Source of the DNA: Phallusia fumigata
Lineage: Eukaryota; Chordata; Ascidiacea; Phlebobranchia; Ascidiidae
DNA: 24,351 bases
Direction of reading: 5' to 3'
Assembly: GCA_008931825.1 (NCBI GenBank)
Contig: QXVZ01021733.1
Span: 1-24,351, forward strand
In this document: positions 1-22,200 of the stretch, piece by piece
Layout: the number at the start of each line of letters is the position of its first letter
Numbering within the stretch: position 1 is the first letter of the stretch
Notes under the pieces: model-generated
The model's database searches: none
Seen by the model: only the letters and a program-made list of their open reading frames with translations
Told to the model about the DNA's origin: nothing
Translations under genes and position numbers: made by a program

Positions 1-12578
<12,578 letters not shown>

Positions 12579-12597
12579 TGTAATAAGGTGCCGATAA

Positions 12598-12602
12598 CTA
12601 AG
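12598..12602 (-). promoter_or_regulatory. Candidate cis- or trans-splice acceptor of myosin heavy chain leader
   Basis: The minus strand reads ttgcacttag just before TTATCGG, leaving 19 nt to the ATG. Another AG (caacctaag type) lies a few bases upstream. This could be the 3' end of a 5'UTR intron or a spliced-leader acceptor. Confidence 0.4.
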
Positions 12603-12874
12603 TGCAACTTAGGTGTGAAACAAAATCTTCATTCAAAAGCAAAAATCTAAGGACCTGTAATATAACCAACGATAGCAATGATTTAATGATTATAAGAGTC
12701 ACATTCTAAACTAAATTGAATAGACCACAATGTAACTGAATATTACAGCAAATGTTATAACCAGATTTAAAAATATGACAAACAAAGTCACATTGAAATT
12801 TTGCTTGGTTTAAGTTGAAAAAGTTACACCAGCATTCATATACAATTTTCAGACAAAAATGTATACTGTCTAAG

Positions 12875-12880
12875 TTTAAT
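12875..12880 (-). terminator. Candidate poly(A) signal of myosin light chain (ATTAAA)
   Basis: ATTAAA on the minus strand about 260 bases after the light-chain stop. A second ATTAAA occurs at 12682-12687. No AATAAA was seen in the spacer. Confidence 0.35.
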
Positions 12881-13140
12881 AAAGTTGCAAGTAATTTTTA
12901 CACAGAACAAAAGTGCAGCAAATGATTCTCATTTGAAAACTTAAAAACAACCCTTTTTCAGATTTAACCTTGCTTAAGCTATGTACAAGAATATAACAAT
13001 CAATCAAAATCAAAAGACTGAGACTTATGCAAAACCATGTAACAAATCAATATCTTGTAGTTTTAGGATCATTTGTCAGTTGTTAGTCATTCCTGTTTAA
13101 CTTGTGTGCTTTGCTTTGAAATGTTGTGCAGTTATTTTTT

Positions 13141-13662
13141 TTAGATGTCGTCTTTGTCTTTCGCTCCATGCTTCAGAATCCGTGTAAATTCAACATAATC
13201 GAAGTCGCCAGATTTTTGGTTGATTGGTGCTTCACGGTACATCTCATCCACTTGGTCATCATTGTACCGGTCACCCATGGTGGTCAAAAGCTCACGAAGA
13301 TAATCTTCATTTATCTTGCCCGTTCCATCTTCATCGAAGCATGCAAAGGCATTCTTAATGACCTCTTCAGGATCTGTACCATTTAGTTTTTCACCAAACA
13401 TGGTCAAAAACATGGTGAAATTAATCGGTCCATGTGCTTCACTACACATGTCATCGATATATTTGTCAGTGACTTCTTTACCCAGGGATGCAAGCATGTC
13501 TTTCAAGTCCTCATGGTCGATGAATCCATCGCGGTTTTGGTCAATCATGTTGAAAGCCTCTTTAAATTCCTGGATTTGGGCCTGGTCGAACATTGCGAAG
13601 ACATTGGAAGTCGCACGCTGAGCGCGCTTCTTCGTAGTCTTCTTTGTTCTTCGACTTGACAT
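13141..13662 (-). CDS. MYL9/MYL12-like: Myosin II regulatory light chain, non-muscle/smooth type (intronless)
   Basis: 173 residues, the same length class as vertebrate MYL9/MYL12 and insect spaghetti-squash. The N-terminus holds [12 protein letters not shown], placing the activating phosphosites at Thr18 and Ser19, targets of MLCK and ROCK in this family. EF-hand 1 has a complete metal loop [12 protein letters not shown]; the other EF-hands are degenerate, as usual for regulatory light chains. Other family blocks: [41 protein letters not shown] and the C-terminal [15 protein letters not shown]. The protein binds the second IQ motif of the myosin II heavy chain and controls motor activity and filament assembly. 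The heavy-chain gene follows in the same direction 562 bases downstream. The frame is uninterrupted from ATG to TAA, unlike the multi-exon vertebrate genes. Confidence 0.97.
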   Translation of the reverse strand: MSSRRTKKTTKKRAQRATSNVFAMFDQAQIQEFKEAFNMIDQNRDGFIDHEDLKDMLASLGKEVTDKYIDDMCSEAHGPINFTMFLTMFGEKLNGTDPEEVIKNAFACFDEDGTGKINEDYLRELLTTMGDRYNDDQVDEMYREAPINQKSGDFDYVEFTRILKHGAKDKDDI

Positions 13663-13683
13663 CTTTCCTACTTTTATTTACTC

Positions 13684-13690
13684 CTAAGCA
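13684..13690 (-). promoter_or_regulatory. Candidate splice acceptor 21 nt before the light-chain ATG
   Basis: The minus strand reads ggttttgcttag followed by GAGTAAATAAAAG and then the ATG, so a 21-nt leader would remain. It could end a 5'UTR intron reaching back to the 14.2-14.6 kb GC-rich region, or accept a spliced leader. Confidence 0.45.
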
Positions 13691-14527
13691 AAACCATATC
13701 AATTTTAAATTGATAAGAACCGCAATATTGTTGGTAAAGTTTTATAAAACTAAAATTTACCCGGTTTAGCAGTACAGAACCAGGTCCTGTAATCTGTCAC
13801 CTTAAAATTCTGTTATAAGTTCTTATCTATACAACACACCTGCTTACAATATTTTAATGTGCTAATAGTTAGGCAATAAGTTAAAGTTCTCCAAGTATGC
13901 GCAAATGGTTATGTCCACTTTTCATTTTGTTTAAAGACAACTATTTTTGTACACTTTAAAACTTGGCATGACAATTTTCAAAGTGCATCGTGTAAATTTA
14001 GGCTGTATACTATAGCCCAAAAGGGTGCAATTACAAAACACCCCAGATATATTTAAGTAACTGGTGCAATAACTACAAGTCAATAATTTTGACACTGAAA
14101 TTTCAGGTTGTAAGGTGTTTCGATTTGACCAATTTGAGCCTAGAAACAGGTGCATGTTTTTCAAAAAATAATAAGTGATCCTATTTTATCAAAAACAGTG
14201 AGACAACCTAGTTACACAACTGTCTAACCAAACGAAGACATTGAATCGCAACCGGCCACTCGCAACATCGCCGACAACATCGATGTAACTCGTCAAGTCA
14301 TGTCACGATCTGACCAGCCGCTGCTACACTACACTGAACCTGCACAACTGAACTCTCATGTGTAGCACTGTAGCTGTTCTTGCCGAAGTAAAACATGTTC
14401 TGGGGGGTGGCTGCATTGACCTGCCGGCCGGTCGGCAGTAAAACTTCGACTTTCTTTTTCTCGATTTTTTCGAATCGCGGCAGCAACGCGGAAGCGACGC
14501 AGCGAGCCGTGACGCGCAGGTGAAAAA

Positions 14528-14547
14528 CCCCGCCCGATCACGTGATC
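14528..14547 (-). promoter_or_regulatory. GC box next to E-box palindrome (candidate core promoter)
   Basis: GATCACGTGATC (14536-14547) is a perfect 12-bp palindrome around the E-box CACGTG (USF/MITF/Myc type). It abuts GGGCGGGG on the minus strand (14528-14535), an Sp1/KLF-type GC box. It lies about 870 bases upstream of the light-chain ATG, at the upper edge of a CpG-rich stretch that could hold the transcription start. Confidence 0.45.
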
Positions 14548-14992
14548 AGTCCGGCGCCACTGATACTTTAGCAGTATGAGGTGCCTTTTTTGGATTCTGC
14601 GTTTGTTTTTAGACATGACCCCATGTGGACTGAGAATTGGGACATCGCTGACAGTTTCGTGTGGTCGAGAACAAACAGTAGACCTTGTTTGTTTGACATG
14701 GATTTTTGCGATGGGCGGTTTTGTTTGAGTATCGTCGACAAAAATCGCACAGTGGCGAGATTCGACTGTCCTCAAATAAAATCGCCAGTACAATATTTGC
14801 TTTTGAACGCTAGAACGCCGCTGTAAACACTAGAAATGTCAGCGGGGTTGGACTTGTATTAGAAAAATTAATAATGTGGCAAACGTTGGCTATTTGTGTT
14901 GATTTTGTCTGCAGTTTCATGCACACGTTCCTATAACACGATTTCGCAAATGTTTCTTCCTTTTCCTCTTATTTTGTCAAAACACTTACTGA

Positions 14993-15002
14993 CCTTATAA
15001 GG
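14993..15002. promoter_or_regulatory. Perfect CArG box (SRF site)
   Basis: CCTTATAAGG fits CC(A/T)6GG exactly and is self-complementary. It lies about 1.33 kb upstream of the light-chain ATG. SRF is an established regulator of actomyosin genes through CArG boxes, so the position is meaningful; binding here is inferred. Confidence 0.5.
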
Positions 15003-15412
15003 AACTTACAACTTGGCTTCGTCAAGCTTTTATTCTCAAACCGAGGCTAACAACTGTTTGCTGGCACGAATCACCAGTAACTAACGTTACATGATTGTGA
15101 TGTCATAATCGTTGCTTCCTGTCGGTTAGTAGGCATCACTCAAATATTTTTTGATTTGACATGGTTTATCCCTTACTTCTTGTGTGGCCCTCATAACCAA
15201 GCCCAAAAAATACCGGTGAGAGTATTTTCGCCATAAAAGTGACACAGCCAAACAAGAAACGTAAAAAAATTTGTGGTAGGTCAACTATATTTCTACGTCT
15301 TAGCGTTAAATTATCGTTAAAATCAAAATGAGACCGAATTATGTCGATCACATATGGAACAAGTGCTGTACGCTGCACAAGCAAAAAAATCACACAAAAT
15401 TTAAGAATCGAA

Positions 15413-15418
15413 TTTATT
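15413..15418 (-). terminator. ACIN1 poly(A) signal (AATAAA)
   Basis: AATAAA on the minus strand, 206 bases after the ACIN1 stop codon at 15624. It is the closest canonical signal seen downstream of the stop. Confidence 0.55.
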
Positions 15419-15623
15419 TACAAATACACACAAGCCGAAAAATTGGGCAGCAGACCTAAAAAACAAGTTTCGTTGTTGATTGCCGACAAGTTGCCACTGA
15501 GAAAAAACAGCGACGTTCTTCATAAAATCGCGGCGCCTCTCCAAAACCATTACGACGTCATAGACACGTGGCAATGTGACCTCACATTCATGATTACCTG
15601 TACAGTTGGAGCATGGGGAATTT

Positions 15624-16244
15624 TTAACGTGCACGTTTAGCCCTGGGAGGACCGCTGGCTTCCGAGTCGGACGAATCGTCAGAAGAGGAATCGGAATCGG
15701 ATGAAGATCCGGATGACGAATCATCTGAATCGGATTCGGAAGAGCTTGATGACGATGTGGATGAAGAGGATTGCTTCCTTTTCCGGATCTGCTTGCCATC
15801 TGTTTTCTTCTTTGTGACCCCGGATCTGGAAACAACAAAAATAAATTGTTTTTTTAACTTGTATTTAGTTCAATGCCTATTTGAAACGTTTTGATTAGTT
15901 ATGTACCAATTCTTTACTCCAAGGGTGCCAAAACCTCAGTAGGTTAACAATTGCATACAACAAACAAATTAAATTAGGTCTTTTTAGGTACACTTCAACC
16001 TAATACTGGTAAAACAAATTTACTAGACTGCACTTTATTTTATACAATACTGTAGTTTGATGTGAAACTTTTACAATACCTTGACATTGGTTTATCTTCC
16101 GATTTCTCAACTCTTTTCCTTGGAGGACTTGACTTCACTCGAGAATCCTCTTGTCTCCTCCTTCCACGAGAGTCATCTCTCCTGGATCTGACCCCGACAT
16201 CACGATCCCTGCTTCTCTCATCTACTCGTCTTTCTTCACGCCTC
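15624..16244 (-). CDS. ACIN1: ACIN1 C-terminal exons (RD/RS stretch and Ser-Asp tail)
   Basis: Exon 16244-16080 encodes an Arg-rich segment ([20 protein letters not shown] and [15 protein letters not shown]). The final exon 15825-15624 encodes [14 protein letters not shown], then about 40 residues almost purely Ser, Asp and Glu, and ends [12 protein letters not shown]. The splice is in phase 2 on both sides. Confidence 0.88.
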
Positions 16245-19200
16245 CTAAAATGCACTTGTTTGAGTGTTTTGTTTTTATTTTTCCATTTAATTTTTCGGAA
16301 ATAAATTTCCAAAGCAACAGTTTCTGTGGTGAAAGAAAACCAATTTACCCTTAGTGGGGAATCCCCCAGTAGACAACCCCTGCACTTGTCATTTGTTTTG
16401 CCTAATTTGTCATCCCAAACAATAATATTGTGCATTGTCACCTATTACAAATAAAGGATCAGTTACAAAAAACTATTTACTACTGAAAAATGCAAAATAG
16501 GTGCATATTTTCCTAAACATTTTTCCCAAAAAAACATTAAACTTGTTATCAGTGATAGCATAAAATGCTGTAATGGTTTAGTTTAAACCATGCATACAAT
16601 TCACTACAACCAGAAAACAAAATTATTTCAACCGTACCTTCCTGTATCCTCTCTCCTTCCACTTCTGTCTTCACGTGGCTTAGAAGCCATGCTGGATTTC
16701 TTTTCCTCCTCTTCTTTCTCTTTCCTTATCTTGGCTCTTTCCTCCCTCCTCTTTTCACGATCCTGCTCCTTCTCCTCAATTTGCTCATCTGTGAGTGGAA
16801 GCCAGTAAAGACAAGGAGTGGCCTTTGTCTTACGGAAAAGATCGTCCAACAGTTTGGGTGGTGGTGGAGGGGCTGAGACAAAAAATTCAATTTTTTCATT
16901 AACGTTTTAACTTGTATTGCCTATTTTAAAAACAAGATCAAATGGCAAAGTTTGACCTACAGGACATGTGACACATTACAGGTGAGAAAGTACCTACCTT
17001 CTTGTTGTCTTCTCCTCTGTCGAGGCTCAGGTTGAGCGGGAGATGGCTCACGCCTGCGACGGACTTCTTCATCCTGGTTCAACTAAAAACAGTTATGTTA
17101 AACAAATCAGATCCCAAAATCTTTCTTTCTGTAATTGCCTGGACTCACCACACATTTTAATCCAAGGGTTACAGGTATTTTTCACAGGGCCTCATAACCT
17201 AAGATGTCCCAGAGTATAGAACTTCACTTGTTTCATATAACATTGGGGTATACACTTAGTCAAATTAGACTTGGTCAGACTAAACATTGGAGTTAGGCCA
17301 CACACCTTTTAGATTGCTTGAGGTGAGTTTTATTTGGGAGATTATTACCTTGAGGTCACTTTTGGACACACAACCAAGGGGTCACTTTAGGTCATATGGC
17401 ATTGGGATTACTTTNGGACTCACCACACATTTTAATCCAAGGGTTATAGGTATTTTTCACAGGGCCTCATAAGCTAAGATGTCCCAGAGTATAGAACTTC
17501 ACTTGTTTCATATAACATTGAGGTATACACTTAGTCAAATTAGACTTGGTCAGACTAAACATTGGAGTTAGGCCACACACCTTTTAGGTTGCTTGAGGTG
17601 AGTTTTATTTGGGAGAATATTACCTTGAGGTCACTTTTGGACACACAACCAAGGGGTCACTTTAGATCATATGGCATTGGGATTACTTTAGGACACACAG
17701 ATATGATTTACTCACCTTATTTCTGTCCCACTCTCTGAGGTTCCGTGATCTTGACCTTGATCCCTCGGGTTCATCACCCCTTCTCTTCTCATGCTTTCCA
17801 TCTCTGTGACGACGATCTGGTTCATTTCTTTCTCTCTCACGCCCTCGCTTGGCGGAATCATCATCCACACGTCTCAGTTTCGACTGCGACTGGTCACGAT
17901 TACTCTTCTGCTACACACAAAGAAGTTTTTTAAATACTTTTTGCACCCGCTTTCAAATTTTTCAAATTTTTTGCTAAAAAACATATTTCCATTTAGCAAT
18001 CAAAACGTGTTTCTTAAAAGTAAAAATTAACATAAACAAATAAAACATTGTGGGGTGTTGGTTTTTAAGCAACAACTGGGACATGTGCAAATTCGTACAT
18101 CATCTTTTCTTGAAGCAGACTCCTCCTCCTTTCTTCTCCTCTCCATCTCAACGTCCCTCTTCTTTTTCTCCTTAACAGGCTTTGGAGCAGGTGGTGGATG
18201 TTCCTCTTTGAACCAGTTAACCTAATATGGTTTTGTGGTAAAAAACAGCAGGATTAAAAACACACAAACATCTTTATTTTTATAATATCCTAAAACAGTT
18301 TTATACACAAATGCCACATAGAGCTAATGTTTTTGAACTTGACAACACTCTTTTGATGAAGTATGATATGCTAACATTCCTTCATCAACAAGTTACCTCA
18401 TCTTGTGTTGCAAATTCAACTTCCAACATTTTTGGACTTGAAACAGGCCACCGGAGGCGGTGAAGAGCATTTCTTGTTTGTTTTGCAATTTCTTCTGTTT
18501 CATACTAAACGATAAACGTTTGTTGTACAGTTTTTTTTAAATTAGGACAAATCTTTTTTAAGTTAAAAACTTGAATCTTTGGCTTTAATTTCCAAATTTT
18601 TTACTCATTTTAAAGGTTTAACCACATGGTAAAAACATTAAAAAACCTTACTGTAACAAAACAGTGTGACTTGATATTGTTGATCCAGAACGATGTTTCA
18701 ATGTATGGTCCAAAGTCGGAGAGAACTTGTTTGAGCTGTGAAAGAGCAAAAGGTCGTACAAGGTTCGACACGTGAATGGTACAAGTTGCCGGTTTTCCAG
18801 ATGGACTGATATCCCGTGGAGCTTTCTTCACTGTTTCTTTAACCTCTGGTTTATCCTTCAAACAAAAAAGTATTTAGTAGTTGGAAGTTCGAAATATAAT
18901 GAAAAGCGTGTACAAATAGTGAGTGCATATACCAAAGAACAAATATCTAAAGTATATGTGCACAGCATTCTACCACATAAAAACCAAACTTACTTTTTTG
19001 TCACTTTTAGTGGAAATACTTCGTCGAATTGCAGTTTTCTTTTCTTCAACTTCACTTGCTTTGACAACTAAAAAATGTGTACAGAATAAACTGTGCCATC
19101 ATACAGTTAATAAATACTATCATCTAATAGTGCTTTCAGAAGGTTAGAACCACTTCTGTTTTGAGTTGTAAAAATGTCTTGGCCCTCAACTGCTGTCTTG

Positions 19201-22200
19201 TGGCAACAGCAACAAGTTTAATTTGGAACAAGTTTTCCCGATATTTCTGTTGCATTGTGTACGACAGGGCTTCCCAAACTGGGGGTTGTGTGACAAGTGC
19301 TTTGGGTCGCGGGTACACTAATTAAACACTAAGTGTTACATTTACACAAATTGTACTTTTTCTGACACAGAAATGCAAAAATGAAGTTTAACTGCAGTGG
19401 TCTCGCATCAGAAAATATGTTACAGAACCAAGCAGAGAGAAATGAATGCCTATGCTAGATATTTTTCATTTGTTTCATCACATTAGTGGTTTTATTGCGC
19501 TATAAAAGTGTGCCAGATTCTAATCATTAAATTGGAATGCAGGCTACATGCTAAACAACAAAAGGACTAAATTACATTGACAAGAAAAAATGCCCATAAA
19601 AGCATGTTTGTTTGGAAATGGTTATCGCTGCCAAACGCAGAGGTCGGAGAAAATTTCAATAAATTAGGCAGGGTCGCAGACCTAAAAGTTTGGGAAGCTC
19701 TGGTATTTGAATTAAATCAAACTATGGAACGCTAAACACGGATCTGTTCATAATTCTAATCAAAAATATACTGGCCAATGCTAATACAACAAACTAAAGG
19801 TTGTAAAAGTGAGTTGCATCGCATATTTGTAGAACTTGTTTATTTCTCTATGTTAATCCACTAACCATTTCGTTCATCATGATGAATCGACTTCTTCTCG
19901 TCCTCAACTTCTGGCTCTTCTTCTTCCATTTTCTCATCCTCTTCAATCTCTTCCTCAACAACAACTTCCTCAATAATCTCTCCATCTTCCTCCTCCTCAC
20001 TTGCTTCTCCCTCCTCCTAAATAGAGCAAGGAATAGATAAATGGGCATTGTCGAAAATCACCCTGTTTGTGAAAAACTTAAGCCATTAAAATCTCAAAAG
20101 TCCTTGTTCTAATCTCCAAAGTGGATAATCTTTTAGAACAAATGATTTAATTAAGAGCGCAAAATGCCTACGTATGTGCAAAAAAATTAATTAAATTAAC
20201 AACTAGAGTAGTTCCAAATAATAATATTTGTAAAATTACATCTTGATTAACATGTGCAAAAAACAGTTGACATAACCCTAAACATAATAAAATTGGTTAC
20301 CAGTACCGAAAGAATACATATTGGTAAATTATCCCAAAATCATTTTTACCCAAAATCATTTTAACCGAAACACAAACTCGTAAAATGGCAAGTTGGAATT
20401 GTTTGTAGGGTTTTGACACAAACATACAACAATACAAACTTTTTCTTGTTGTTTTGGTGAAGTGGGAAGATCAGGAACAGCCTCACGAATGTCGCCTTCA
20501 TTAACATCAATTAAATTCTGAAATAAAACAAAAATATTTCTTTGCTGGGGGCAAATTGGTGGTTTTAAAACCAGAGGTAAACACTAGTATTTCCCATTGT
20601 TTGAAAAGTTTTTTTGTAAGCTTCTTATAAATCTGAACCAGGACCAACTTGCGTTTAACTTTCTCCCCTCAAGGGTAGAAACACTGTATAACTAGTTCAA
20701 TGGTGAAATAATTCAATTTTTAGTTGTCACACATAGTGATGTTCAAAGCAGAATATTGAATCCAAAGGATTCGACTGCATAGATTTGAATCCAAATTTGC
20801 CGTTTATATCGGGTAATTGGAACCGATATTTTAAAAATAAACAAAAAAGCTAAACAAAAAATGATTTGGGTTTATTTTCTTTAGTATTAAAGATTTATCA
20901 CCTTTAGTGAATCAGTAGTGATGTTAATTTGTGGTTCTTCCTCTGTTACACTTCCTTTACCCCATCGTCGCTTCTTCTCCCGAGGTTGATCGGAGGCTGA
21001 TGATCTTCTCAATGGAGCTTAAGTTGAATGAGCAAACAAAACAGTGGGGATTAAGGTAACAAGTTTTGTCACAAAATCTGCTGGTGAACAGAATCTGAAT
21101 GGATGGTATCACAAGCTTAACTAAAGCAAATTTGTTCGTTTTTTTGGAAGAGCATGTTGTTTGCCGCAGCATACAGCAATTGTTCATTCATCCAAATACC
21201 ACACGAAATGATTTGAACTTTTATGTACGCGGTTACACTCACCTTTCTTGATGCTGATTTTGCGACGGGTCGATTTTACCTCAGCTCCCTGCTCTGATTC
21301 CTGATAAGAATAACAAAACACGAATCATAATTGTGCTACAAAACCAACTAACTGGTAACCCTGCTGACATACTAACAATAAACTGCATGGCTTTAACGTA
21401 AAAACCTACTGCTTACAAACTGCTGGCAATGAGCTTTCCGCCTTCAATAAACATGTTTTTTTATGTGGAGAAGACGTCGATTTTTGTTTCCAGGAACCAT
21501 TTTACCCAATTGTGAGGATTGGAATCCCAACTGTTTTTCTTCATTTTGTTGTTTGCACCATATGTACATTAGTGCATACAACTATGGAAAGTGTTTTTAT
21601 CTTGTTATCTTGGAATATGTCTTCTTTTGTCAGATGTAATGTCAATGTTTTCATTCTTCTGTTTCTTTATTACTTTTTTCAAACTTGTGTGCCATAAGAA
21701 GCGACACATCAAGCATATTGTTAGTTCCACTTTAAAAATCCTGTAGCACCACATGAAATGAATTATCTGACTTCCAGCAACATGTTAATGAATCTTCTCT
21801 TTTGAAAGTATTTCCAAGCCAGTTTTTGAGGTAATCATCGATTTAGTGCCCTTTGCACTGGCATGAATTTTGGCGCTATGCCTTTGTGCAAATTGTCTGT
21901 AGATTTTTCTTGTTATCAGGACAGGGAATGGATTTGGGGGTTGGCCCAACCACATGGAGAGTGGTGGCATTGCTCCATTAGATTATCATTCCGAAACACA
22001 GGAAAGACCAGATTTGTGACAAAGATGCAGCTCTTAATGCAATGCTGCTCTGTGACGTAACAGTCAAGAAATAGTTAGGCCTATAATCTTAGTGCAAACT
22101 TTACGATTCTGCACTGTAAAGAGCAACATAATCTTGTTGTTTGCTAATTTTTTGCATGTTTATTTTGTTTTTGACATTGTTCAGTGAGATTTCCATGTTA

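Larger units (their letters stand above)
12579..13140 (-). other. Spacer between light-chain and heavy-chain genes
   Basis: 562 AT-rich bases from the light-chain stop to the heavy-chain ATG, with no open frame of note. It must contain the light-chain 3'UTR and the heavy-chain 5' leader. ATTAAA poly(A) signals are visible on the minus strand at 12875-12880 and 12682-12687. There is no GC-rich or obvious promoter stretch, unlike the region upstream of the light chain. Confidence 0.7.
13663..15623 (-). other. Region between ACIN1 stop and light-chain ATG
   Basis: Holds the ACIN1 3'UTR at its upper end and the presumed promoter of the light-chain/heavy-chain pair. 14220-14570 is CpG-rich. Open frames on both strands at 14356-14826 and 15341-15640 match no family recognised and were not called. 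Confidence 0.7.

Noticed and set aside
13316..13659. Plus-strand frames of 101 and 75 codons
   Set aside because: Antisense shadows of the myosin regulatory light chain.
14356..14826. Overlapping open frames of 81 and 145 codons on opposite strands upstream of the light chain
   Set aside because: No recognisable domain, conflicting strands and overlap with the CpG-rich promoter-like stretch; low stop density there is explained by higher GC.
15341..15640. 99-codon plus-strand frame
   Set aside because: It runs antisense across the ACIN1 3'UTR and the end of its last exon; no recognisable protein.
20759..20773. Inverted repeat GAATCC-aaa-GGATTC as a transposon end
   Set aside because: No matching partner end or target duplication found nearby; arms of 6 bases are easily due to chance.
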